Positions 27,422 to 36,894 of a stretch of 64,000 nucleotides of DNA are shown here, piece after piece. Source of the DNA: Bin34 sp963422415 (lineage in GTDB: Bacteria > Chloroflexota > Anaerolineae > Caldilineales > Caldilineaceae). Within the stretch, counting starts at the first letter, position 1. Every line of letters starts with the position of its first letter. The DNA is taken from positions 496,001 through 560,000 of the forward strand of contig OY729430.1 of NCBI GenBank assembly GCA_963422415.1. Direction: 5' to 3'. The position numbers and the translations under genes are program-made. The notes beneath the pieces were generated by a model, which was given only the letters and a program-made list of their open reading frames with translations, was not told the origin of the DNA and ran no database searches.

Positions 27422-28527
27422 GGAAAACGGTCGCGCGACTTGCTTGCCAAGACGAGCAAGGGCACAGTTTCCGCCACTCAGATGGGCAGCAATCCAGGGG
27501 ATCCACCGTGGGGCTCGTCGTTGAGTTTTGCGGAGTGTCTACGGCTGTATTGGTCATGCCCATCGCGATTTCTCTGCTGAAACAGTATTCCATAGTCAGC
27601 ATCAAACGAAACTTCCTGTTCCTTGTCCAAGGAATAGACGTATCAATACAGGTGGAGACATGGCATGAACATCGCCGCACTTCTGCTCTCGTGTTGTTAC
27701 CCTTGCCCTAGGCTTCGCTCCACATCGTTCCATGGCCGCCACTATTGCCAGTCTGAACACTTGCTGGCGCTGTGGCGCAGTCGGGAGACTTGGATAGGGG
27801 ACATGGGCCCCTAATGCAATTCACTGAAACCAAGATTGTTGACCCCCACTGGAATGATCCGCGTTTTTTGGCGCAACGTCTCGATTGGTGGAGGACCCGG
27901 TGCAAGCATGTGGCGACAGCATCTGCATATCGCGACGAAAACACAGGGTAAAGACATCCAACACATTCTCTGCAGAGCCACGACGAAGGCATGCCAAAAG
28001 GCGGCAGGACACCCAAACGGACAGGAGACTCTCATCAGCAACAATTTCACCTGCTGTGGAACGGGAAGAGGCTAAAATTTCCGGATTCCACGGCAATGAT
28101 CTCTGTTGTGGACAAGGTCGCAAGTGCAGAGTTCCGGCATCGTCTCCTGTTGATCCTCTGCGAAGCCCGAAATCATCAGGTCCTGCTCTTGTTTGTCGCG
28201 GACAGAGCGTTCCACCCCGGAAAGTGTGCTGAACGAGGGCGTACAGGTTGCAACGGCCCCTTCTGTATTCATGGCCACACTCCTTAAGGGCCACAATGCG
28301 CAGTGCCGACTGATACAGGCCCCAGGAAATGGTGGAGGCCCGTACCCTTGCTTGTACGGCGACCGCAGACTCTCCGGTGTGAAGGCACCTGCCACCGTCA
28401 CGTCCCCATGGACAATCCGCTGTCGCGAGCTCTCGTCGCATGCACTCGGGAAAGTCCCCATCCTGAGTATGGGTGCACCATAGCCTGGCAGAAAGTGCGC
28501 AATGCACCGCAAAAATTTGTGTCGGCG
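27422..28527. other. 1.1-kb stretch without a recognisable gene
   Basis: Many mutually overlapping frames on both strands, none with a convincing ribosome binding site, consistent domain or codon-usage signal. The longest minus frames are rich in Cys, His and Arg, as expected from noncoding GC-rich DNA. It adjoins the insertion-sequence and polysaccharide region and may be decayed coding sequence. Confidence 0.5.
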
Positions 28528-28881
28528 CTAGATATGGCCACAGTCAAGGCACATCCGCACCAACTCGCCTAAACGCAAGCCCAGTTCAGCCCGTCTTTCT
28601 CTCAGTTCGGTATCCAGATCCAAGGGAAATCGCATATGCACCCGTTTCGGATGATCAAGATTCTCGTAGGCCCTATGGTCGGGCGACTGTACGACCTGCA
28701 CCACGGGCAGGCCTGCGACTATCAGCGCACGGATGGTTTCCGCCTTGGATATGTTGTGTTGTCGGGCGGCTGTCTCGATCTTGTGCAAGTGCTTCGGTTC
28801 CAGCATCACGCTGAAGGCCCGAAACATCTCTGCACAGGCTCTCTGCTTGGCCTCTACGCAAAAGTGGGATGGGTCTGACAT
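28528..28881 (-). CDS. Small protein, possible ribbon-helix-helix regulator
   Basis: 117 residues from the ATG at about 28881 (MSDPSHFCVEAK); the frame stays open 80 codons further up but that part reads like noncoding DNA. The middle part (MLEPKHLHKIETAARQ followed by NISKAETIRALIVAGL) has the strand-helix-helix pattern of CopG/Arc DNA-binding proteins. The C-terminal half (KRVHMRFPLDLDTELRERRA) looks like a second such segment. It is divergent from the HD hydrolase with a 163-base intergenic region, a typical place for an autoregulator. Function is inferred only from this pattern. Confidence 0.55.
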   Translation of the reverse strand: MSDPSHFCVEAKQRACAEMFRAFSVMLEPKHLHKIETAARQHNISKAETIRALIVAGLPVVQVVQSPDHRAYENLDHPKRVHMRFPLDLDTELRERRAELGLRLGELVRMCLDCGHI

Positions 28882-29044
28882 AGCAATGGATGGAGGAGAC
28901 TCGGGCAATTCTTGGCTATAATTGTATGATATCAATTCCGACTGGGGAATCGGCTTGGGACAACCACGCGGTAATGGTATCGTGTCTGCCGGTTTCTTGC
29001 GGACGCGCCCTTGGCGGCAAAAGACACTAACAGGAAGCCATGCA
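28882..29044. promoter_or_regulatory. Divergent promoter region with TATAAT and a small palindrome
   Basis: Between the divergent small regulator and the HD gene. TATAAT at 28917-28922 faces the HD gene, and an 8-bp palindrome TGATATCA follows about five bases later, at about the expected transcription start. This could be an operator for the neighbouring putative regulator; inference only. AGGA precedes the HD start. Confidence 0.35.
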
Positions 29045-29641
<597 letters not shown>

Positions 29642-29850
29642 GAGAAAACTGCGAACTCGGCTTGCGGGCGGGCCTGACGCGTACCGTTGCGATACGCCTG
29701 AGTTTTCACCAGAGCAGAAGACGGGGCAGACAGGTCGCGGAACCCGTCAGGGTCCAATCTTTGAGTGGCTGGCGCAAACAGACCCTCGGAAAGCTGTCGC
29801 TCCGGTGGGAACACGGTTTCCCGGAGAGACCGCACCTTGCCCCTGCTCGC

Positions 29851-30828
29851 TCATGTCGGTGGCTTTTCCTCTGCCGTGGGGGCTGCCTGCGGAATGCGGC
29901 GGGCTTCGACTCTGCGCTGTTGGTAGATCAGTTCCTCCAACAGCATCCGGTTGGTGGCGGTCAGATCCGCCAGCAACCCAAACAGAAAAACCAGCAGTCC
30001 CAGGAACGCCAGCGAAACGCCCAGACCCGGGAGTACCGTGGGCAAGCCGGTTTCCGTCGGCAGTCGCCAGTAGATTGCCAGCAGCGCCAACCCGCCCAGC
30101 AGCGGGACCGCAGCCAGATAGGAGAAGGTGCGCAAGGGTTCATATCGCGTATAGACCCGCAAAATGTTCGCGGCTCCCGCCTTTACGAAACTCCAGTTGC
30201 TCTTCAACAGACGGGAAGGGCGGAGTGGTGGATTGACGACAATGGGCACCGAGACCACTTTCATGTTGCGCTTCCCCGCCTGGATGATGGACTCCAGCGT
30301 GTAGGTGTAGCGGGTCAGGATGACAAGCCGCAACGCGGCCTCCCGGCTGATGGCCCGAAACCCGCTGGTGGCATCAGGTATGGCCAAACCGGAGGCATGC
30401 TGCACGACCTTGCTGCCCACGCGCTGCAGCAGTCTCTTGAAAAAGGAGAAATGGGCAATGGTCTGGGTTTGCCGGTCTGCGATGACCATGTCCGCCTCCC
30501 GGTTCAGGACTGGCTGAATCAGGGCCGCGATCGCATCTCCCGGATACTGGTTGTCCCCGTCTGTGTTCACGATAATGTCCGCTCCGGCCTGCAGGGCGGC
30601 GGTCATCCCGGTCTGATAGGCCGCCGCCAGTCCCAGATTGTGGGAATGACTCACAATCCGGTTCACGCCCAGATCCTGGGCCACCTGGGCCGTGCCATCC
30701 TGACTTCCGTCATCGATGACCAGATATTCCAACCGCGCGACTCCCGGCAGGGAACGGGGCAGATCCGCGAGGACCGCCGGCAGAGTTTCCGCTTCGTTGA
30801 AGCAGGGAATCTGGATGACTACATGCAT
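29851..30828 (-). CDS. GT2 family glycosyltransferase with C-terminal membrane helices
   Basis: 325 residues. The N-terminal GT-A domain has IPCFNEAETL, VIDDGSQDGT and the D-x-D-like VNTDGDNQYPGDAI motif, as in dolichol/polyprenyl-phosphate mannose synthase-type enzymes. SGFRAISREAAL is the conserved acceptor-side motif. Two C-terminal membrane segments follow (FSYLAAVPLLGGLALLAI and LGVSLAFLGLLVFLFGLLAD), then a short basic tail. It probably transfers a sugar from a nucleotide donor to a polyprenyl phosphate carrier. Lies 41 bases downstream of the prephenate dehydrogenase gene on the same strand. Confidence 0.9.
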   Translation of the reverse strand: MHVVIQIPCFNEAETLPAVLADLPRSLPGVARLEYLVIDDGSQDGTAQVAQDLGVNRIVSHSHNLGLAAAYQTGMTAALQAGADIIVNTDGDNQYPGDAIAALIQPVLNREADMVIADRQTQTIAHFSFFKRLLQRVGSKVVQHASGLAIPDATSGFRAISREAALRLVILTRYTYTLESIIQAGKRNMKVVSVPIVVNPPLRPSRLLKSNWSFVKAGAANILRVYTRYEPLRTFSYLAAVPLLGGLALLAIYWRLPTETGLPTVLPGLGVSLAFLGLLVFLFGLLADLTATNRMLLEELIYQQRRVEARRIPQAAPTAEEKPPT

Positions 30829-30869
30829 AGCCAGAACAGATCGAAGAAGAGAATCGCAGTCTGGATGGT

Positions 30870-31862
30870 CTACGACCTGGGATCTGCGGATTCGGTCCCT
30901 GGCAATCTGCGCCGCCGCCCCAGCCCACCTAGGAACATCTGGCGCATGACGCTCCCGGAAGTGGCGCTGGTATCCGGCACAATGGCTTCGGACCAGTCCT
31001 GCAAGGCCGCCTCACGCAGCCACTTCTGCCGAGCCGCATGGACCTGCGCGGCCTTGTCCAGCAACGGCTCCATGTCCTCCGCCTGCAGCAGCTCCTGCCA
31101 AGCCGCCAGCTCCCGCTGCAAAATCTGCACCCAAGTCTGGACATACTCTCGGTTGGCCCACAGAGTGGAGCCCAATTGCTCCGGGCTGCGGGTCATGTCC
31201 GACGCGTTGTAGAAGACGCGACCCGCCAGTTTGCGGGCATCCTGCCATCCTGCGCCCGTGGCAGTGCAATGCATGTATGCAGCCGCCAGAAGATGGGCCA
31301 CATGCTCCACGCCGGCAATGAGCCCGTCATGTTCGGAGACATCCAAATAGTGAGGGGTACCCCCGAGGTGTTCCACCAGGTTGTGGGTAATCTGCAAGGC
31401 TTCCGCAGAGGTCTCCGGCCCCGGCACAAGACAGAAAAGCCCATCTTGGAACAGGTCGGCCCGCTCCGTGACCGGCGCCTTGATCCCGGTCAGAATGGGA
31501 TGGCCCAGCACGTAGGACACGGTGGCAGGGATATGCTTGCTGGCCAGATTCTGGGCCGGCGCCAACGCACTGCCCAGAATCAGGACTAGGCTACGCGGCC
31601 GAAAAGTCTCCGCCAGCAGCGGCAACATAGCATCCAGTTCTCCATACGGCACCGCCAGAACGACCAAGTCCGCCGGTTCAACGCCCTTGTGGATGTTCCA
31701 AGCCGTATGGTCGACTGCCTTGAGACGCTGCGCCAGAGCCATGCGACTCCGATCCCGGTCATGGCCCGTCACTTGGAAAGGGGCTTGGGCGGCTTTGAGG
31801 GCGAGGCCCAAGCTGACGCCGGTTTCACCCAGCCCCACGATACAGGCTTTGAGGTCCGCCAT
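30870..31862 (-). CDS. Prephenate dehydrogenase-like protein
   Basis: 330 residues. An N-terminal NAD(P)-binding Rossmann fold (CIVGLGETGVSLGLAL) is followed by VLAVPYGEL and the conserved GHPILTGI, matching the catalytic-His GxHPM-G motif of TyrA. The helical C-terminal half fits the TyrA dimerisation domain. TyrA oxidatively decarboxylates prephenate to 4-hydroxyphenylpyruvate in tyrosine synthesis. No chorismate mutase or ACT domain is visible. Neighbours are not aromatic-pathway genes, so confirmation of substrate is indirect. Confidence 0.85.
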   Translation of the reverse strand: MADLKACIVGLGETGVSLGLALKAAQAPFQVTGHDRDRSRMALAQRLKAVDHTAWNIHKGVEPADLVVLAVPYGELDAMLPLLAETFRPRSLVLILGSALAPAQNLASKHIPATVSYVLGHPILTGIKAPVTERADLFQDGLFCLVPGPETSAEALQITHNLVEHLGGTPHYLDVSEHDGLIAGVEHVAHLLAAAYMHCTATGAGWQDARKLAGRVFYNASDMTRSPEQLGSTLWANREYVQTWVQILQRELAAWQELLQAEDMEPLLDKAAQVHAARQKWLREAALQDWSEAIVPDTSATSGSVMRQMFLGGLGRRRRLPGTESADPRS

Positions 31863-31906
31863 GGCTCGAAGACCGCTACACTCTTTTTGTCACAACCCGG
31901 ATCGCT

Positions 31907-32695
31907 CTATTGGACCACGGTTTGCGCCAAGGACCAGAGGAATCCCGTAACCGCGCCGGATACGGCTCGGATGGTGTCGGACATGAAAAACAGCACGAAA
32001 AACAGAGCCAGCATCCCATATTGCCGCAGTATTTGCGTGATCTGGTTCATTTGCGGAGGCAAAAGCGCGAACAAAATGTGAGATCCGTCCAGTGGGGGAA
32101 TGGGAATCAGATTGAACACGGCCAACAGCACGTTGATCTGTATAAACGCGCCCAGCACCAGCGTCACTGCATTCCGCCACTGCCCCAGATCCATCTGATC
32201 CAAGAGCCCGGCTTGAATCACCACCATGGCAATGAAGGCCATCAGGATATTGCTGAGAGGGCCGGCCCCAGCCACCAGCATGGTGGCCGAACGGATGTCG
32301 CCGCGAATGTTATTGGGATTCCAGATTACCGGCTTGGCCCAACCCAAGCCTACCGTGAAAAGCAAAATGGTGCCGATCACATCCAGATGTCTGAGCGGAT
32401 TCAAGGTGTATCGCCCTTGCCGGCGGGGAGTCTCGTCGCCCAGCCACACGGCGGCCGCTGCATGTGCAAATTCATGCACTGGCATCGCGGCCAGCACAAT
32501 CACCAGCGGCCCCGCGAACTGGATGGCCAAACGCTGCAGGCCATTCCCCGGACGGGACAAGGATCCAAATTGTCCATACAGCCAGTAGGCCAACAACCCC
32601 ACCGCGGCAATAATGACAATGCGCGTCGTAAGGCTCCAAGCCTGCCAACCGCGAGCAGTAGGCGCCCCGGAGGGGGGATGGGGGGGTGGATACAT
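31907..32695 (-). CDS. Site-2-protease-type M50 membrane metalloprotease
   Basis: 262 residues from ATG 32695; the frame stays open upstream to 33061 but that part lacks coding character. The zinc site HEFAH lies in a membrane segment (AAMPVHEFAHAAAAVWLG) and the second ligand motif NLIPIPPLDGSHIL is the family's N-x-P-x-DG. About five transmembrane helices. It resembles the small RseP/SpoIVFB-like FtsH-independent S2P group with no PDZ domain. Such proteases cleave membrane-bound regulators; the substrate is unknown. Confidence 0.9.
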   Translation of the reverse strand: MYPPPHPPSGAPTARGWQAWSLTTRIVIIAAVGLLAYWLYGQFGSLSRPGNGLQRLAIQFAGPLVIVLAAMPVHEFAHAAAAVWLGDETPRRQGRYTLNPLRHLDVIGTILLFTVGLGWAKPVIWNPNNIRGDIRSATMLVAGAGPLSNILMAFIAMVVIQAGLLDQMDLGQWRNAVTLVLGAFIQINVLLAVFNLIPIPPLDGSHILFALLPPQMNQITQILRQYGMLALFFVLFFMSDTIRAVSGAVTGFLWSLAQTVVQ

Positions 32696-33347
32696 GCAGG
32701 CACAAGAGGAGGACAGGGCAGCGAAAAGTATAGCGCTTCGTTGACCAACCAAATGATAGTCCACCGGCTGCGCTGGAGCGCGCCACGTTGCCATCCCCCC
32801 GGGACTGTCCACGGGCGGCAACTTCCTTGCCAAGTTGCGTTGGGCCGTTTGGTGTCCGACAGTGTATTGACAAGGGGTGGTGGACAAAAAGGAAAACCCG
32901 TCCCTTGGACCTCGCGGATCTCCTTGCCGAAGCAAGGTGCAAGCTCCCGTCGCCGATCTAGAGATGTAGGCCCACGGAGCCTGCATCTCGATCCGGAAGC
33001 AATGACGAAGTCGTGCCGGTAGACATCCCCGTTTGCATTCTGTCGGGTCTGCCATACGCAATATGGCGTCCCTCCTCCCCCCACTTACGACTCAAACAGG
33101 GGAGCCGGGCTCATACACATCCTGGAGGCGGCGAGCATGAAAGCCACAGCGTTCCATGGATCCATGGGACGGAGCGACAGGGCCGCTCCGATGACGATGC
33201 CGCGGAAAATCGTCCTGGAAAGACATCAAGGTCCGCCGCAGGCCTTCTCGTCGCCTTGGTTCGGCGTTTGACATGTGCCAGTGTCAAATGCAACCCTACT
33301 CCGCGCGTACCCCAAGTTGGATCAAACACCACAGTTCAGAAAAATCG
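32696..33347. other. Divergent intergenic region between M50 protease and rnhA
   Basis: About 650 bases. Open frames extend the protease frame and cross on the plus strand but have no supporting start or domain. No tRNA, hairpin or repeat stands out. Confidence 0.5.
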
Positions 33348-33848
33348 ATGTCAGAGAAACCCCATGTCGTATACGCCTTCACCGACGGAGGAGCCATCGG
33401 CAACCCTGGTCCTGGAGGCTTTGGCGCCATACTGCGCTATCAAGGCCATGAACGGGAGCTGTCCGCGGGCTACCGGCACACCACCAACAACCGCATGGAA
33501 TTGCTGGGCGCCATTGCCGCCCTGGAATCTCTCAAGCGCAGCTGCACGATCGTTCTCACCACCGATTCCCGCTATGTCGTGGATGGCATTCACAAAGGCT
33601 GGGCCCAACGATGGAAGGCAAATGGCTGGATGCGCAACAAGAAGGACAAGGCCATCAACCCGGATTTGTGGGATCGGCTCTTGCATGCCATGGACCGACA
33701 TGACGTGACCTTCCGCTGGATCAAGGGGCACGCGGGGCACGCGGAAAACGAACGTTGCGACAAACTGGTGCAAAAGGCGGCCCGCTGTACAGACCAGGCC
33801 ATTGACGTGGAATATGAACGGCTCAAGGGAAGAGACGCCGGTCGCTAG
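33348..33848 (+). CDS. rnhA: Ribonuclease HI
   Basis: 166 residues from ATG 33348 (MSEKPHVVYAFTDGG). It degrades the RNA strand of RNA-DNA hybrids. All catalytic residues are present: Asp in TDGGAIGNPGPGG, Glu in NNRMELLGAIAALE, Asp in TDSRYVVDGI, His and Asp in GHAGHAENERCDKL. The basic handle (WAQRWKANGWMRNKKDK) is intact, so it is of the E. coli type. Stands alone; the next gene converges. Confidence 0.95.
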   Translation: MSEKPHVVYAFTDGGAIGNPGPGGFGAILRYQGHERELSAGYRHTTNNRMELLGAIAALESLKRSCTIVLTTDSRYVVDGIHKGWAQRWKANGWMRNKKDKAINPDLWDRLLHAMDRHDVTFRWIKGHAGHAENERCDKLVQKAARCTDQAIDVEYERLKGRDAGR

Positions 33849-33871
33849 CCACTGCCACTGCACGCTTGCCC

Positions 33872-34951
33872 CTAACGCACGCCAACGGCTGCAGAACTGC
33901 GCCGGGTCACTTCCGCCACCTTGTGAAAGAAGGCCCGTTTCCGGTCACTGCCAATAGTCCAGTCCACAGGCATGCTCTGAAAGCCTTCCCGATGACCCTC
34001 GTCCGTCCGCCGATAGTCGAAGAAGCCCCATCCGGCATGGGCGGAGAGGGCAGCCATCATGTTGTTTTCCGGTTCCTCGAATCGATAGTGATCGTCTTCG
34101 TTGAACAAAATCGGTTGTCCGTGGTAGCCCGGAGAACGGTGACACGCGTGCACCATCTCGGCAATGCGACGGGGATCATCCACCCCGTTGCCATGGAGCA
34201 GCACGAAATCAGAAACGCGCAGGAGGTCCGCCGACGGCACCGAATTGCCCTTCAGGCTGGTGCTGGCCAGCAGCCGGCCGGCCGGCGTGTCGAGTTTGCC
34301 TTGGCTACGCTGCTGCACTCTTGCGATCAGTTGTGCGCAACGCCGGGATTCCACCAGGGAATCGCCGTAGCCAAACGGCTGCCTTCGAATGTCAACCTCG
34401 TTGCCCACTTCAACGAGCACATGGGCATAGGCCTGATCCAGCAGCCAATCCACGGTATGGTCCACGGCGGCCAGGATCGCTCCTTCGGATTCCAGAATTT
34501 CAAACTGCCCAAAATAGAAAAGGCCCAGAATGACCACCATGCCGAGCTCATCCGCCCGGTCCAATATGGCCGCCAGGCGTTGCAGGTAGGCGCCATCCAG
34601 CGTTCCCTGGCTGTCAAAGGCGGAATTGATCCAGGGTTGTTCCTTGGAGTACCCAAAGGGACTGCCGCCCTGCAGGTTCAGGGAAAAGGAGTTCAGCCCA
34701 CAGGCGTGCCACTGTGGCATCGCACGTACAAACTCTCGGGTGTTGCGCGCCGGATCCCAAGGCCCGTCTGGATAGTTCCAAAGGGACCGAGTCACAGCAT
34801 TGCGATCATCGAAGATCCCTTGCACCATGCGGCTATTGAGCAGCAGGCCTTCAATGCGCGCCGCCCCATGGCATATCCCCTTGAACGTGAGCGCCCCGTT
34901 GATTGCAAAGTCATCGCGGCGTGTACTGACTACGGTTTGGCGTCTGGACAT
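33872..34951 (-). CDS. Putative TIM-barrel glycoside hydrolase-like protein
   Basis: 359 residues. ATG 34951 has GAGGAAG just upstream. The sequence has features of a GH5-like (clan GH-A) barrel: an N-terminal FKGICH strand, MPQWHACGLNSFSLNLQGGSP, VVILGLFYFGQF, AHVLVEVGNEVDI (a candidate acid/base Glu after Asn, as in clan A) and ILFNEDDHYRF (candidate second carboxylate). No signal peptide is visible, so it would act inside the cell. I cannot assign a family number. It is divergent from the Gfo/Idh gene across a region with a striking palindrome, next to sugar catabolism genes. Confidence 0.6.
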   Translation of the reverse strand: MSRRQTVVSTRRDDFAINGALTFKGICHGAARIEGLLLNSRMVQGIFDDRNAVTRSLWNYPDGPWDPARNTREFVRAMPQWHACGLNSFSLNLQGGSPFGYSKEQPWINSAFDSQGTLDGAYLQRLAAILDRADELGMVVILGLFYFGQFEILESEGAILAAVDHTVDWLLDQAYAHVLVEVGNEVDIRRQPFGYGDSLVESRRCAQLIARVQQRSQGKLDTPAGRLLASTSLKGNSVPSADLLRVSDFVLLHGNGVDDPRRIAEMVHACHRSPGYHGQPILFNEDDHYRFEEPENNMMAALSAHAGWGFFDYRRTDEGHREGFQSMPVDWTIGSDRKRAFFHKVAEVTRRSSAAVGVR

Positions 34952-35051
34952 GGCTTCCTCGGGTCTGTCTGTGCCAACAGGAAACTCGACAATGGTATCT
35001 TGATCCCGTGACGGCCGAGCCAAAGTTCTTCTTCCGCGGACGCGATGGACA

Positions 35052-35083
35052 ATCCACCCTGCCGCCTAGGCGGCAGGGTGGAT
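35052..35083. repeat. 32-bp perfect palindrome in a divergent intergenic region
   Basis: Sixteen-base arms meet with no spacer around the centre CTGCCGCCTAGGCGGCAG. It lies 101-132 bases before the hydrolase-like start (minus) and about 140 bases before the oxidoreductase start (plus), so it could be an operator for a dimeric regulator of both. With no loop it is an unlikely terminator; it could be a mobile palindromic repeat. A copy search would decide. Confidence 0.85.
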
Positions 35084-35220
35084 CCGGTGCGGGAGAACAC
35101 CGCAGGGTTGGCCCAGATCGAAAATCATCACAACGCATACCAAGAGAATCCCCTTTCGGGAAGATGGGGACGCACTCTGCAGATGTCCCCCGCTTGGGCG
35201 GTCCAAGGAGCACGACGACC

Positions 35221-36318
35221 ATGACGCAGGTTGCCATTGATCAGACTCTCTCCCCGCCGGCACGGCCCCGCCCCATCGTCAGCATTGGAGTGGGCGGCAT
35301 CGTGCATGACGCCCACTATCCCGCCTATGCGCAGGCGCACTACCCCGTTGTCGGTCTGTACGATCCAGACCCCGCCCGCGCCGCCTACATGGCGGAAACC
35401 TTTGGGGTGGTCCGGACCTTCGACAGTCTGGCCGCGGCCGTGGCTTTCGCGCCCGCCGACGCGGTATTCGACATCGCCGTGCCCGCCGCCGTCATCGCCG
35501 ATGTCTTGCCGGAGTTGCCGGTGGGCGCCGCGGCCCTCATTCAGAAGCCCTTGGGCGACAATCTGACCCAGGCCCAGGCGCTGCGGCAGATTTGCCGCCA
35601 ACGGGACTTGACCGCCGCCGTGAACTTTCAGCTGCGCTGGGCCCCCTTCGTGCGGGCGGCGCGGCGCCTTGTGGACCAAGGCGCCATTGGACAAGTGGTG
35701 GACATGGAAGTGCGGGTCAATGTCCTGACCCCTTGGCACATGTGGCCCTTTCTGCAACGGATCCCCCACGCGGAAATCTTCTACCACAGCATTCACTACA
35801 TCGATCTGGTCCGCTCCTTCCTGGGAGAGCCCCGAGGAGTCTGGGCCCACACCGTGTGCCATCCCGAACTGATGGAGATGCGCAGCTCCAAGACCAGTCT
35901 CATCCTCGACTACGGGCCGGAAATCCAAGTCCACATACAGACCAACCACTTTCACAAGTTCGGACCGACCCAGCAGGAGTCATACATCAAGTGGGAAGGC
36001 TCGCACGGCGCCATCAAGGCCACCATGGGCATTCTCATGGATTATCCCCAGGGACAGCCGGATCGGTTTCAGTTCTGCCTTCTGCAGCACGGGCAGGATC
36101 CCGTCTGGCAAGAGACAAGGTTGCGCGGCTCCTGGTTCCCCGAGGCGTTCATCGGCAGCATGGGCAGTCTGATGCGATTCCTGAACGCGGAGAGTCCGGA
36201 CCTGCCCACTGCCGTGGCGGATGCCGTCCGCACCATGGCGGTGGCCGAGGCTGCCTGCCGTTCCAGTGAAGAGGGGATGTCCTCCATTCCCCTCTTCAGC
36301 GCCGATCCTCCCGTATAG
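35221..36318 (+). CDS. Gfo/Idh/MocA family oxidoreductase
   Basis: 365 residues from ATG 35221. An N-terminal Rossmann fold (VSIGVGGIVHDAHYPAY, then VVGLYDPDP) is followed by ALIQKPLGDNLTQA at the place of the family EKP motif, where the Glu is replaced by Gln but the catalytic-region Lys stays. The C-terminal alpha/beta domain has HSIHYIDLVRSFLGEP with the conserved catalytic-region His and Asp. Such enzymes oxidise or reduce sugars, inositols or sugar acids with NAD(P). Followed by an enolase-superfamily dehydratase and an importer, so a sugar-acid pathway role is inferred. Confidence 0.9.
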   Translation: MTQVAIDQTLSPPARPRPIVSIGVGGIVHDAHYPAYAQAHYPVVGLYDPDPARAAYMAETFGVVRTFDSLAAAVAFAPADAVFDIAVPAAVIADVLPELPVGAAALIQKPLGDNLTQAQALRQICRQRDLTAAVNFQLRWAPFVRAARRLVDQGAIGQVVDMEVRVNVLTPWHMWPFLQRIPHAEIFYHSIHYIDLVRSFLGEPRGVWAHTVCHPELMEMRSSKTSLILDYGPEIQVHIQTNHFHKFGPTQQESYIKWEGSHGAIKATMGILMDYPQGQPDRFQFCLLQHGQDPVWQETRLRGSWFPEAFIGSMGSLMRFLNAESPDLPTAVADAVRTMAVAEAACRSSEEGMSSIPLFSADPPV

Positions 36319-36894
36319 CGGCATTCATTTCCGACAAGTCGCTCCGGGCTCTTTCACAAAGAATCACGGGCCGCGCGGGAATCGGCGGTCGCCGCCAACA
36401 GCACGCGACCCCACAGGCGGGGACCCAGCGGCAGGGCAGGGCCAGAATCACGAAAGTGGCCAAGATGCCTAGGCTCATCCAGTAGTAGAAGACTGCATTT
36501 GCAAAGAAGACGATCCGCCGCCGGGGAATTGGATTTCATGGCAGCGGAGGATGTCGAGGAACGGGATGCAAGCCGGCGACCCAGTGGCCAAGGATCCTTG
36601 GAGAATGGACTCTGCAAGGATAAGTTCTCCATACGATCCGATTCGTGTCTTCCTGCAGAGGCATGTGGACATGGGAACCGACGCTGTGCGGATTGTGGAT
36701 CCCTGACATGGCCCTGCGCGCGGATGGCCCGCCGGATTCGTGGCGCCCATCCATGTTCCTGATCCTGGCCACAGGCGGCCTCCCCAGCGAAGCTCTCCAT
36801 CATGCCGGACTGTCCCGTGCCGCACGGCGGGTCCATAATGGAGGGGACCGGCGGGCAACTTGTCATCCGGCCTCTTGCGCAAGGGATGCGACAT
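36319..36894. other. Intergenic region before the dehydratase gene
   Basis: 576 bases on the path between two rightward genes. Open frames on both strands lack start signals and domains. Too long for simple operon spacing, so the downstream gene may have its own promoter, which I cannot locate. Confidence 0.5.

Noticed and set aside
32696..33061. In-frame N-terminal extension of the M50 protease
   Set aside because: Arg/Cys-rich non-coding-like sequence with no helix pattern; the ATG at 32695 fits the family.
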